From: Actinoplanes flavus
GTDB taxonomy: Bacteria > Actinomycetota > Actinomycetes > Mycobacteriales > Micromonosporaceae
Assembly (NCBI RefSeq): GCF_017592555.1
Contig: NZ_JAGFNS010000021.1
Location: forward strand, 75,985-139,984
Direction of reading: 5' to 3'
DNA: 64,000 nt
The notes beneath the pieces are model-generated. The model had not been told where the DNA came from and ran no database searches. It saw only the letters and a program-made list of their open reading frames with translations. Shown here one piece after another: positions 35,643 to 43,559 of this stretch. Made by a program: the position numbers and the translations under genes. Within the stretch, counting starts at the first letter, position 1, and every line of letters begins with the position of its first letter.

Positions 35643-36493
35643 GGCCGGTACCCGGCAGCGGTCACGGCACCCGTCGCGTCATAGAAGCCGGACGCGGTGA
35701 CGGCCGCCTCCAGCAGGTCGTATCCATCGGTGCGGCCCTCTTCCCAGGAGGTCAGACCTTCAAGATCCAAGAGCCCGCGTACGGCCGGATCGGCGTACGA
35801 CATCGACCGCAGCAACTCCTCGAACCGTGCGACCAGGGCCGGGTCGGCGGCGCCGGTGACGGTCATGTTGCAGTGGTCGTAGCGGGCGGTGGTGGTGAGC
35901 AGCCGGGTGCTTCCGGACGGCAGAACGCCCTCCTTGGTGAAGAGCAGATGGTTGCCGTCGAGCACGCAGGCGGCGTCGACATCGCCGGCGATCAGGGCGC
36001 GGGCGGCGTCGCGTTCCCCGCCGACGTGGTCGCCGTGCAGGCCGACGCCGACGTCGAAGCGGTGGACGGTGAAGTCGGTGCCGGGTTGTAGACCACACCC
36101 GCGCAGGTGTTCGAGCGGCAGCAGGGTGGCCTGTGGCGAGTCGACGGCGCCGGTGGCGACCGTCCGGCCCCGCAGGTCGCCGACCGCGGTGATCCCGCTG
36201 TCGGCGCGCACCACGACGGCGGTCGCCAGGTCGCGGTCGGTGTCACGCATGACCAGGGCCCGTATCGGCAGGTCCCGCGCTTCGGCGAGCCGCCGGGCCC
36301 GGATCCAGGCCAGAGGGGAATTCCACGCCGCGTCGATGCGCCCGGCGACCAGGTCCTCGACCTGCCGCTCGTAGTGGGAGTAGAGGACGTAGTCGAACGG
36401 CAGGCCGGCCGCGGTCAGCCAGGCCCGGAAGCCGTCCCAGATGGTCACCACCTTCGGGTCGTAGGCGACCGCCCCCATGGTGAAGGTGGTCAT
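35639..36493 (-). CDS. PhnD/SsuA-like periplasmic-binding-fold protein without signal peptide
   Basis: A 284-residue protein with the type 2 periplasmic binding fold of the PhnD/SsuA group. Recognisable stretches are SHYERQVEDLVAGRIDAAW near residue 39, GDLRGRTVATGAVDSPQ near 103 and a Cys/His-bearing DHCNMTV near 208. There is no signal peptide or lipobox: the protein begins MTTFTMGAVAYDPK, so it should stay in the cytosol. No ABC permease or ATPase gene lies beside it. It is coupled to its neighbours by 4-base overlaps on both sides. A cytosolic role, perhaps as an enzyme or ligand-presenting subunit acting with the diiron protein, is more likely than transport. Confidence 0.75.
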   Translation of the reverse strand: MTTFTMGAVAYDPKVVTIWDGFRAWLTAAGLPFDYVLYSHYERQVEDLVAGRIDAAWNSPLAWIRARRLAEARDLPIRALVMRDTDRDLATAVVVRADSGITAVGDLRGRTVATGAVDSPQATLLPLEHLRGCGLQPGTDFTVHRFDVGVGLHGDHVGGERDAARALIAGDVDAACVLDGNHLLFTKEGVLPSGSTRLLTTTARYDHCNMTVTGAADPALVARFEELLRSMSYADPAVRGLLDLEGLTSWEEGRTDGYDLLEAAVTASGFYDATGAVTAAGYRP

Positions 36494-36807
36494 GCCGACG
36501 CCTCCGGGGTGTCGAACAGCGGCAGGCCGAGGGCCGCACGGCCGGTGAAGTCGTGCAACGCCTCGGTGGTCGGTGCCATCACCCGGGCGGCGAGGGCGTC
36601 GCGGAAGTGCCGTTCGATGCCGAGCTCCTTACGGAACGCCGATCCGCCGCCACCCATCTCCCGAGCGCTGGTCAGCCCCAGCAGTCCCGCCGAGCCGAGG
36701 GCTGTGATCGCCGCTCTCGGATAGTCTCCGGTCCGGTCGACGTCGGCCGCACGCGGCCGGACCTCCGTGTCCAGGACAGCCTGCAGCGCGGCCCGATACG
36801 CGGTCAT
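36490..36807 (-). pseudogene. Acyl-CoA dehydrogenase with large internal deletion
   Basis: Only 105 residues remain of what looks like an acyl-CoA dehydrogenase of roughly 380. Residues 1-56 match the N-terminal helical region (TEVRPRAADVDRTGDYPR) and end at GGGG. Residues 57-105 match the C-terminal helix region (GIERHFRDALAARVMAP). The middle beta domain and most of the FAD and substrate site are missing, with the frame kept. The ATG at 36807 has AAAGG upstream, and the stop overlaps the PhnD-like start (ATGA), so translation may still feed the operon. The IS607-type tnpB stop is only about 15 bases upstream. I read it as a deletion remnant, not a natural mini-enzyme. Confidence 0.7.
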
Positions 36808-36821
36808 GTTTCCGTTACCTT

Positions 36822-38201
36822 TCAGTGCGCTTTAGTGAGCACACGGTTGGTAGTCCTGCCTTGCGGCGGGACGGTCCCGGTCTGACCGGCGGATGCCGTG
36901 CCGGGTTGACGCTTCACGGCCACCTGCCCGCGTACGCGGGTCTTCTGGTCGGCTCCACGTCCTGCCACCGGGCCACTCCCGGCGGTGTCGAACTGCGCCG
37001 CGAGAGCGGCCAGGTTGAGTGCGGCGTTGCGGTCGCGATCAAGGATCAGGCCGCACGCCGCACAGGCATATTCGCGCTCGGAAAGGGCGAGCTTGGTTTT
37101 CACCGCGCCGCAGCCCGAGCAGGTCTTGCTGGAGGGATACCAGCGGTCGGCCACGAGCAGCCGGCCGCCGTTCCAGGTGGTCTTGTACGCCAGCTGCCGC
37201 CGGATCTCGGCGAACCCGGCGTCGGCGATGTGCCGGGCCAGCCTGTGGTTGGCGAGCATCCCGGTCACGTTGAGGTCTTCGACCACGACCGTGCCATGCT
37301 CACGGGCGAGCCGGGTGGTCAGTTTGTGCAGGCCGTCGCGGCGCAGGTTGGCCACCCTGGCGTGGGCGCGGCCGAGCCGGGCGGCTGCCCGTTGCCAGCG
37401 TTTCGACGGCCGTTGTCCAGTGCGCCCGTCCGGGCCGGTCTTACGCGACAGCGCCCGTCCCAGCGCCCGCATCTGCTGCTGCGCTCCGGCCAGATGCCGC
37501 GGGTTGTCGACCAACTCGCCCGTGGACAGCACCGCGAGGTGTTTGATGCCCACGTCGACCCCCACCACGCTGCCGGGCTGGGCCGGTGCCCGTTCGGCGC
37601 GTTCGACCTCGACGGTGAACGACACGTGCCAGCGCCCACCGTCACGGCGCACGGTCGCGGACATGATCCGGGCCGTGCCCGCTTCGAGGCGGCGGGCGAG
37701 TTTGCGGGCCGACTCGTGCAGTTTCAGGCGGCCCAGGCGCGGGAGGACGACGTGCATCCGGTCCGGTTCGACCCGGATCGCGCCGGTGGTGAACCGCACG
37801 GACGGTGTGGTGCGGCGGCGGGACTTGAACCGGGGGAACCCGCTCGGTCGCCCGGCCCGTTTGCCGGTGCGTGAGTCGGCCCAGGTCTTCAAGCCGCGAG
37901 CCAGGGCGTCCAGGCCGGTGTTGAACGCTTCCTTGGACACCTCGCCCCACCACGGAGCCACCTCGGGCTTCGCTGCGTTCCACGCCTTACGCAGCCCGGC
38001 CAGCGACCACGACAGCGACGGGGTCAGAAGTTCGTCCGGGACACTGTAGGACCGTTCCGCCGCGCGCTGGCCCATCACGGCCTTGACCTTCGCGAGGGCC
38101 CAGTTGTGGGCGACGCGGGCCGCCCCCGCGTGCGCGAGCATGTCGCGTTCCTGACCGGGCGTGAGGTCGAGGGCGAACCGGTACGCCTGGATCGTTGTCA
38201 C
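36822..38201 (-). CDS. tnpB: TnpB RNA-guided nuclease of IS607-type element
   Basis: 459 residues. TnpB proteins are RNA-guided DNA nucleases, ancestors of Cas12, and help transposons persist. RuvC-like catalytic residues are in place: Asp in GVDVGIKHLA near residue 191, Glu in VVVEDLNV near 278 and Asp in ILDRDRNAALN near 370. A four-Cys zinc knuckle is seen: CSGCG near 338 and CAACG near 358. The start is the GTG at 38201, overlapping the tnpA stop (GTGA). A basic C-terminal tail of about 60 residues follows the RuvC domain. The guide (omega) RNA would normally come from the 3' end of this gene and read into the flank, here the acyl-CoA dehydrogenase remnant. It looks intact. Confidence 0.93.
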   Translation of the reverse strand: MTTIQAYRFALDLTPGQERDMLAHAGAARVAHNWALAKVKAVMGQRAAERSYSVPDELLTPSLSWSLAGLRKAWNAAKPEVAPWWGEVSKEAFNTGLDALARGLKTWADSRTGKRAGRPSGFPRFKSRRRTTPSVRFTTGAIRVEPDRMHVVLPRLGRLKLHESARKLARRLEAGTARIMSATVRRDGGRWHVSFTVEVERAERAPAQPGSVVGVDVGIKHLAVLSTGELVDNPRHLAGAQQQMRALGRALSRKTGPDGRTGQRPSKRWQRAAARLGRAHARVANLRRDGLHKLTTRLAREHGTVVVEDLNVTGMLANHRLARHIADAGFAEIRRQLAYKTTWNGGRLLVADRWYPSSKTCSGCGAVKTKLALSEREYACAACGLILDRDRNAALNLAALAAQFDTAGSGPVAGRGADQKTRVRGQVAVKRQPGTASAGQTGTVPPQGRTTNRVLTKAH

Positions 38202-38776
38202 GCCGGGTCCTCGGTGGCGGCTTCGACCGCACGGCGGGCGCGGTTCGCGGCAGCGCGACGGCCGTACAGCCGCGCACACAGCGAGGTCAGGATTTCGGTC
38301 ACGTCGCGGACCAGGTCGTCGTCGACCTCGGCCGGATCGACGACGAGCAGGCGCCTGCCCTGCGCGGACAGGACCGCCTCGACGTACTCGGCGCCGAAGC
38401 GTGCGAACCGGTCGCGGTGCTCGACCACGATCGTGGACACGGCGGGGTCGCGCAGCAGGGCGAGGAACTTCTTGCGGTGCCCGTTGAGCACCGAGCCGAC
38501 CTCGGTCACCACTCGGTCCACGGCGAGCTTCCGGCCGGTGGCCCACACCGTCACCCGAGCGACCTGTCGGTCCAGGTCCGGCTTCTGGTCAGCCGACGAC
38601 ACCCGGGCATACACCACCGTCTGCCCGACCTCGGCCGGCGTTCCGGTGACCGGCTCGCCGACCATGATGAGGCGGCCGAGACGGTAAGCGGGAATGGGCA
38701 GCGTCCCGGACTCGTAACGCCGACGTGCCGTCGCGTACGAGATCCCCGTGGCCGCTGCCCATTCCTTCAAGTTCAC
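38198..38776 (-). CDS. tnpA: IS607-family serine recombinase TnpA
   Basis: 192 residues: an N-terminal MerR-like helix-turn-helix (WAAATGISYATARRRYESG near residue 6) followed by a small serine-recombinase catalytic domain (YARVSSADQKPDLDRQ near 56, the Ser in VSS as nucleophile; EHRDRFARFG near 119). This order is typical of IS607 transposases, which join DNA through a serine-bound synaptic complex. The GTG at 38776 begins at the expected HTH start, although its ribosome site is weak. Its stop overlaps tnpB by four bases, so both are made from one transcript. Confidence 0.92.
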   Translation of the reverse strand: MNLKEWAAATGISYATARRRYESGTLPIPAYRLGRLIMVGEPVTGTPAEVGQTVVYARVSSADQKPDLDRQVARVTVWATGRKLAVDRVVTEVGSVLNGHRKKFLALLRDPAVSTIVVEHRDRFARFGAEYVEAVLSAQGRRLLVVDPAEVDDDLVRDVTEILTSLCARLYGRRAAANRARRAVEAATEDPA

Positions 38777-39030
38777 GATATCGACTTTAGGTGACTAATG
38801 AGCACTAATGACAACCGACATGCCGGCAGTTGTTAACCCCCATGGTGGTTGCGGCGCCAACCCCCGGGGCGGTTCTGATGCTGAGCAAGTCAGCCCAGGT
38901 CATCGACGCTGGTGCCCTTGCCTCGGGGATTGACCATGCCTTTACTGCACGGCACGATACCCCGAAAAGCCCCATTTGTTCCAGAGGGCCCGATCAATGT
39001 CGGACTCGCCAGAACCCCGCCGACAGCGGC

Positions 39031-39060
39031 GGGCAGGACCGGGAATCCCCGATCCTGCCC
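39031..39060 (-). terminator. Hairpin terminator after the membrane-protein gene
   Basis: Perfect 8-base arms GGGCAGGA (39031-39038) and TCCTGCCC (39053-39060) around a 14-base loop, starting eight bases beyond the minus-strand gene's stop codon at 39068. There is no U-tract, as is common in actinomycetes. Confidence 0.6.
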
Positions 39061-39067
39061 ACCCGAG

Positions 39068-39640
39068 CTACATCGCCATCGAACCGGCCAGCACCGCCGC
39101 GGGAAGCAGCGCCACCGTGACCGTCATCGCTTGGACCACGCGCCGGGAACCGGGCCCACCCAGCTCCGTCACGTCACCGCGACCAGCGATCACCGCCAAC
39201 GACAACGGAATGGTGAAAGCGGCACCGAACACCAGCCCACTCCATTGCGGGGCGACGTGCAACAGCGCAGCGATCATTACCACCCAGGTTGACGCCGAAA
39301 CCCGGAACGTGGTCCACATCGTACCGGTGTCGAGACCCCAGATCATCGGCGCCACCCACTGCGGAAGGTCATCACGCTGGGCCAATGCCTTCGACGTCTG
39401 ACGTCGTAGGCCCGGCGCATATGAATCGTTCCGGATGGCTCTGATGTCGAAGACGGCTCCGACCGCCGCCAGACCAACGCACACGGCGACAGCGACCCGG
39501 TCATCGATGTAACTACTGACGACACTTCCGATCTGATAAAGCAAACCCACGACGAGCCCGGCCATCGCGACATGCGCGACGGAGAGAGTCAGCAAGAACC
39601 GTAGCCAGTCGCGGATCGTCTTCCTCGAACCCCCTTGCAC
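39068..39640 (-). CDS. Membrane protein of unknown function, 4-5 helices
   Basis: A 190-residue protein, mostly hydrophobic. Segments near residues 15-37, 46-65, 108-127, 131-150 and 166-188 are long enough to cross the membrane. A polar cytosolic-type loop with SYAPGLRRQTSK lies near residue 73. I do not recognise a family. The GTG at 39640 is the only start that keeps the first segment whole, but its ribosome site is poor. It lies 92 bases downstream of the Cys-rich light-chain-like gene in the same direction, so it may be co-transcribed with that operon. It ends just before the hairpin at 39031-39060. Confidence 0.7.
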   Translation of the reverse strand: MQGGSRKTIRDWLRFLLTLSVAHVAMAGLVVGLLYQIGSVVSSYIDDRVAVAVCVGLAAVGAVFDIRAIRNDSYAPGLRRQTSKALAQRDDLPQWVAPMIWGLDTGTMWTTFRVSASTWVVMIAALLHVAPQWSGLVFGAAFTIPLSLAVIAGRGDVTELGGPGSRRVVQAMTVTVALLPAAVLAGSMAM

Positions 39641-39732
39641 GAAGGGGCGGATTACTCCGATGAATGACTGGCCTCAAGGGCTGAACAGTTGCGCGAAGCC
39701 GGCCATCGCGGCCACACCGACGATCCAGATAT

Positions 39733-40089
39733 CTACCATACGTACCAGATGGAACAGGCGAACGGGCCCGTCCAGCAGTTGGATCCCGTCGTGCACTCGC
39801 CGCATCCGTAGGTCCGGCTGCCGCTGACACATGTCCAGTAGCTGCGCCGGTAGCCCGAGGGGCAGGTGTAGCGGTCCTTGCTGACGGCATAGTGGCACTG
39901 ATTGCATTTGGCCAGCGAACAGCAGGGCGAGCCCTGGCAGTCCGCCACCGCCGGCGAGGCCTTCAGGACGGTCGCGAGACCGGCGATGACCGCGGTGGCG
40001 GCACCGAGAACAGCGAACCGCCGACCCGTCGGCCTTTCGACGACGGATGCGGTTCCGGTCGGGGTCACACATTCCAGAGTGGTGCTCAT
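39733..40089 (-). CDS. Tat-exported Cys-rich protein, methylamine dehydrogenase light-chain-like
   Basis: A 118-residue precursor with a twin-arginine signal (GRRFAVLG near residue 22, then a hydrophobic stretch to SPAVA near 48). The mature part of about 69 residues has 11 Cys (for example DCQGSPCCSLAKC, CPSGYRRSYWTC, YGCGECTTGSNCW) and four Trp, ending SIWYVW. Cys density, size, Tat export and MauD/MauE-like neighbours recall the MADH small subunit, whose Trp-derived cofactor is made after export. The match is a pattern judgement, and no heavy-chain (MauB) gene is present. The ATG at 40089 overlaps the MauD-like stop (ATGA). Confidence 0.65.
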   Translation of the reverse strand: MSTTLECVTPTGTASVVERPTGRRFAVLGAATAVIAGLATVLKASPAVADCQGSPCCSLAKCNQCHYAVSKDRYTCPSGYRRSYWTCVSGSRTYGCGECTTGSNCWTGPFACSIWYVW

Positions 40090-40661
40090 AGTCGTACAGT
40101 TCCTTCCTTGGCGAAGGGAAGCGGAGGCGTCATGTCCGGTGCCATCTCACGAGGTTTCAACAACGGCTGCAACTGCCGGAACGAGGGTAGGGTCTGCGCC
40201 AGGAACGGCTCACCGGAACCGTAGATGATCACCGCCGGAACGGTGTCGATGCCGATTGCCTGGGCGACGCTGCCGTCAACATCGACAGTCGTACGGGCCA
40301 GCGGCACACCCAGCCCCTCAAGCCAGAGCCGACCCTCGTCCTCGGAATGGGCGTGCTGCAACACGATCCAGACGAGGTCGAAATCCCTGCGGCGCAGGCC
40401 TTCCACGATGGACCGGCACGTGCTGCAGGAGACGGAGACGAAAAGAACGGGCAAGTACGATTGCTGATCGAGCTCCGCCGGCAAGCCGACCAAGGACGGC
40501 TTCACTGATCCGTCGGATGCGAACGGAATCGGCGAAGGATTGTCTTCCAGTTTGAGGGCGGCGCGGATCAGTTCCAGGCTCTGATATTGGTCGACCAAGG
40601 CGAAGACACAGATCAGGACGATGACACTCAAGGCCGCGACGAGGACCCAGAGGAATCCCAT
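40086..40661 (-). CDS. MauD/TlpA-like membrane-anchored thioredoxin-fold protein
   Basis: 191 residues: one N-terminal membrane helix (MGFLWVLVAALSVIVLIC) followed by a thioredoxin-like domain outside the membrane. The redox motif is CSTC near residue 79, and the cis-Pro region reads TVPAVII near 145. MauD-type proteins are needed for disulfide formation in the MADH light chain, and this one precedes an 11-Cys exported protein by a 4-base overlap, so it probably oxidises or isomerises its disulfides. Its N-terminus closely resembles that of the TlpA-like gene at 46543, suggesting paralogy. ATG at 40661 with GGAG upstream. Confidence 0.78.
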   Translation of the reverse strand: MGFLWVLVAALSVIVLICVFALVDQYQSLELIRAALKLEDNPSPIPFASDGSVKPSLVGLPAELDQQSYLPVLFVSVSCSTCRSIVEGLRRRDFDLVWIVLQHAHSEDEGRLWLEGLGVPLARTTVDVDGSVAQAIGIDTVPAVIIYGSGEPFLAQTLPSFRQLQPLLKPREMAPDMTPPLPFAKEGTVRL

Positions 40662-41179
40662 TGACTCTCCAACATCTTGAGGTAGCTCCAGTTCCTGAGA
40701 GCCAGCGGCCGCAACTGGAAGGCGATCACCGCAAGGCTCAGCGAAACTGCGACAACAGCGACCCAGGCGGCTCCGACGAAATCGTCCGACGTGCCGGAAC
40801 GTGCCACCCAGGCAACGGAAAGCCACACCGGCAGGAGCGCGATCTGCATCCATCCGAGGTTGGATTCGGTGCCCCGGCCGAGGCAGGCGCACCGCACGAC
40901 CTCACCTCGCGTCATGGCCAGCAGCGCCGCCCCCGCGAAGGATGATCCGAGCCCGACGACCATCGCTGTCGTCACCAGTGATCGAGGGGCCGTCAGCAAC
41001 AGGATGGCGGTGGTCAGCTCCACGGCGATGAGAACGAAGTTCAGCACGCCGGGCGCCGGCAACCGCAGACCCTGCAACGTCTGCCGCATGACCTTGGGAG
41101 CTACGAGCTTCTGCCCCGCGGAGTAGAGCAACACGGCTGCGGCGACGAAACGCACCGCAGCGTCGAGCAGCGGCGGCAT
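40628..41179 (-). CDS. MauE/DoxX-like redox membrane protein
   Basis: 183 residues with about four membrane helices and the pattern of MauE-like proteins: a first helix ending in YSAGQKLVAP near residue 20, the motif GLRLP near 38 and a CACLG pair near 92 at a membrane boundary. MauE-like proteins are thought to pass disulfide bonds together with MauD. The ATG at 41179 starts one base after the stop of the upstream Tat-protein gene, and its 3' end overlaps the MauD-like gene by 34 bases, so all are one translational unit. Confidence 0.8.
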   Translation of the reverse strand: MPPLLDAAVRFVAAAVLLYSAGQKLVAPKVMRQTLQGLRLPAPGVLNFVLIAVELTTAILLLTAPRSLVTTAMVVGLGSSFAGAALLAMTRGEVVRCACLGRGTESNLGWMQIALLPVWLSVAWVARSGTSDDFVGAAWVAVVAVSLSLAVIAFQLRPLALRNWSYLKMLESQWDSSGSSSRP

Positions 41180-41180
41180 G

Positions 41181-41699
41181 TCAGGCAGCTTGGACCGCCA
41201 TGACCTGGGCCTCGGGGAGCTCGGTGTCCAGAACACAGACCCGGACTCGCTTCGACTTCTGCGCCTCGAGCAGCGGCGACGCGACGACACGCTCGCCGGC
41301 CACCTCGTAGGCGCCGTCCGAGAGCTTCTTCGGCTTGCCCACCAGCCAGTGGACCACCGGAACGGCCGCGACCGCGAACCCGTCCCAGTTGTCGGTGACC
41401 GTGACGAGATCGCCCGGACGCGGCGTGATGCCCTCCGGGAAACCCGCGAACGGCACCTGCTCCGGCTTGATCACCTTCTTGAAGTGGGCCTGCTGCGGCG
41501 CCGCCACGAAACCTCGGCCACCACCGGCGGAGGACACACGCCCGAGGTCACCTCTCGATTTGGCCTGGCTGGCGTCCGGGGCCTGAGCCGGAGCCGCCGA
41601 AGCGGATCGCCCGGCCACTGCGACCACCGCGACTGCCGACCCGGCGACCGCCCCGACCCTCATGATCTGTCGACGCGAGATCCCCAGTCCTTGATCCAT
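41181..41699 (-). CDS. Tat-exported protein of unknown function
   Basis: A 172-residue precursor with a clear twin-arginine signal peptide: SRRQIM near residue 8, a hydrophobic core and a cleavage-like ASA-AP near 34. The mature part of about 138 residues is soluble, contains a single Cys (RVCVLD near 157) and shows no family I recognise. It is the first gene of the MauE/MauD/Cys-rich operon, so it may be a second exported subunit or a partner of the Cys-rich protein. The ATG at 41699 is chosen because it places the Tat motif correctly; upstream GGGGGTG may serve as the ribosome site. Confidence 0.72.
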   Translation of the reverse strand: MDQGLGISRRQIMRVGAVAGSAVAVVAVAGRSASAAPAQAPDASQAKSRGDLGRVSSAGGGRGFVAAPQQAHFKKVIKPEQVPFAGFPEGITPRPGDLVTVTDNWDGFAVAAVPVVHWLVGKPKKLSDGAYEVAGERVVASPLLEAQKSKRVRVCVLDTELPEAQVMAVQAA

Positions 41700-42547
41700 G
41701 AAACACCCCCGTGAAGGCTCAAGTGATGTGCATCGATCCTGCAACGCCCGTCCGAATTTGACAACCCCTCAAGGTCATCCCATCTGGAGGGATCGGACGC
41801 GATGCCGCCCCGGACCCGCGTTCAGCATGCCGAATATTGCCGACCGCCGACAATATGAACAACCAGCGAACACCGGCGAAAATCGATTGTTCTCGGCTCC
41901 ACATGATGCACGGTTCAGGGGCTGCGCCCCCATACGGCCGGGCGGGCCGATCGTGGCCGATCCGGAAAGGCAGGACGAACCGCAGGCGCTCAAGGGAGTC
42001 CCACCACTTCGAAAGGAACCGGGCGCGACACGTCACCAACGGTTGCCCGAAGAAACAGGAGATGCGGCTCACCGGCCCTCCCCAGCCTCCTGAGCTGGGC
42101 AGATACACTGCCAGAAGACTTCGCCGGAGTGCATGTCACGCAGGGGTGGTGTCGCCGTGAAGACAGGGCGCCCTGGTCACGGCCTCCATTGCCGAATCGA
42201 TCCGGCAAGAGGCAGCGCCCGGTCATGGACGACCCTGAAACACTCCCCCGTCGCGACGACTGCAAAGGATGTTCCCATATTGTGGATCACACCCGTGATC
42301 CCATCGAGGTCCTCGAAAATGGCAAGCCCACCGAACGAATTCGAGTCGTCATTCTTCCCGGAAGCCAGCCGGACATTCGACGGAAAACATCCCCTCTGCC
42401 GCCCGTCGAGGAATTGACCGTCACGTTGCTCCCAGATCCAGCACGTGACCTGGGCAAACGGACCGGCGCCGATTCGGATCAACCCTCGAAATGCCCGCGC
42501 GGCCGTTTCGGCGTCATCCGGCGCGGCCGAGGCCGGCGAGTCGCGAG
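41700..42547. other. 848-base stretch without a convincing gene
   Basis: Several reading frames of 70-140 codons exist on both strands, but none shows actinomycete codon bias or a recognisable motif. The DNA is less GC-rich than its surroundings (for example 41830-41900 and 42250-42370). It contains the inverted repeat at 41834-41856 and a possible hairpin at 42081-42099. It probably holds the promoter of the leftward Tat/Mau-like operon and decayed DNA flanking the TnpB/SelB remnant. Confidence 0.5.
41834..41856. promoter_or_regulatory. AT-rich inverted repeat upstream of Mau-like operon
   Basis: ATATTG (41834-41839) and CAATAT (41851-41856) form an inverted repeat with an 11-base spacer, 135 bases upstream of the first ATG of the leftward operon. 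In this GC-rich DNA such an AT-rich dyad is unusual and could be an operator. No regulator gene is adjacent, so the role is inference. Confidence 0.3.
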
Positions 42548-42781
42548 ATGAACGCGTGGAAGAACGGCAAAGCTACGGACAGCCCTGCCAGCAACGACAC
42601 CGGGGAACGTGGGCTGCTGTGGCGGGACGCGGTCTCCACGGACGTGTTCGAGTGCGCCAGTGTGGACGCCGCAGAGGCGCTCGGGAACTGGAAGTCGTCG
42701 AAGACCGGAAAGCGTCGGGGCCGCAAGGTCCTGTTCCCGAAGTTCCGGGCCAAACATAAGGACAAGCCCCGGTATCGGCTC
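42548..42781 (+). pseudogene. TnpB fragment (IS200/IS605-type)
   Basis: About 78 residues from the N-terminal part of a TnpB-type protein: REMNAWKNGKATDSP at the start, VFECASVDAAEAL near residue 36 and RRGRKVLFPKFRAKHK near 57. No RuvC or zinc-finger part remains. It differs from the intact IS607-type TnpB at 36822, so it comes from another element. The frame continues without a stop straight into a SelB C-terminal sequence at 42782. I see no ribosome site that argues for expression. Confidence 0.75.
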
Positions 42782-43555
42782 GTCCTGGACACCATGCCCC
42801 CGCTGCTGCACGCCCGCGGCGACGCCCGGCGCCGGGCCGACCAGTTGTCGACCATGACCGACCGTCCGGATGCCGCCGGTGACGTCGCTCGCCGGGGGGC
42901 CGTTCGCCGTACGGCGCTGGTCACCGCGGGAGTGCTGGACCGGACGGCGGCGGCTCCGGAAGGCGCTGTCGCCGCCGGCGACTGGCTGGTCGACCGGGTC
43001 GTCTGGAAGGGCTGGGCGGCCGCGCTGCGCCGGGCCGTCGACGAGTGGGCGGCGGCGAACCCGCTGTCGCCCGGTCTGGCGCCGGAGGCGGCTGTGCGCC
43101 GGGCCGGCATCCCGGATCCACGGCTGATCGGCGCTCTCGCCGCCGAGGCCGGGCTCGTGGTCGACAACCATGGGGTACGCGGCAGGGAGACCGGGATCCG
43201 GTTCCCGGAGCCGGTGCGCCCGCGCGTTGGAGGAATCTGTGGCGGGCTGCGTGACGCCCCGTTCGCGGCACCCGGCGCCGCGGACCTTGCCCGGCAGGGG
43301 CTGTCCCGGCGACACCTGGCCGCCGCCGTCGCCTCGGGCTTGCTGTACCGGGTCGCCGACGGCGTCTATCTGCTGCCCGACGCGCTGCCCGAGGCGGTGC
43401 GCCGGCTCGCCGGGCTGGGGCAGCCGTTCACGGTGAGTCAGGCCCGTGCGGTGTGGGACACCAGTCGTCGCGTGGCGGTGCCGCTGCTCGAACATCTCGA
43501 CCAGCGGGGCCTCACCTGCCGCATCGACGCGGCGCACCGCATCGTCCGCCGATAG
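42782..43555 (+). pseudogene. selB: SelB C-terminal domain remnant
   Basis: About 257 residues matching the C-terminal half of SelB, the selenocysteine-specific elongation factor: a VLDTMPPLL stretch at the join, an ARGDARRRA segment, and the winged-helix repeats ending with FTVSQARAVWDTSRRVAVPLLEHLDQRG near the C-terminus. These winged helices bind the SECIS RNA hairpin. The GTPase domains that should precede them are absent, replaced by the TnpB fragment. No selA, selD or tRNA-Sec was seen nearby. It is most likely a broken gene, although the frame is open from 42491 to 43555. Confidence 0.75.
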
Positions 43556-43559
43556 CCGA

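Larger units (their letters stand above)
36808..38805 (-). mobile_element. IS607-family insertion sequence (tnpA + tnpB)
   Basis: An element with a serine-recombinase transposase (TnpA) and a TnpB nuclease read on the minus strand. No terminal inverted repeats or target duplications were expected or seen, as is usual for IS607. Similar short sequences occur at both ends: TTTAGTGAGCAC at 36831-36842 and TTTAGGTGACTAATGAGCAC at 38785-38804. The exact ends are therefore approximate. The right end abuts the 5' end of the acyl-CoA dehydrogenase remnant, and so probably separates that operon from its original promoter. Confidence 0.75.

Noticed and set aside
35639..36493. ABC-transporter binding protein for phosphonate or sulfonate uptake
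   Set aside because: No signal peptide and no permease or ATPase gene nearby.
42081..42099. Hairpin CCCAGC/GCTGGG
   Set aside because: Only 6-base arms, with no gene end beside it; not enough to call a terminator.
38777..42547. tRNA or tRNA-Sec gene as integration site
   Set aside because: I looked for cloverleaf T-arm sequences near the SelB remnant and the IS and found none.
42129..42551. A possible 140-codon gene
   Set aside because: No family resemblance, no ribosome site, codon use not typical; a competing minus-strand frame is equally open.
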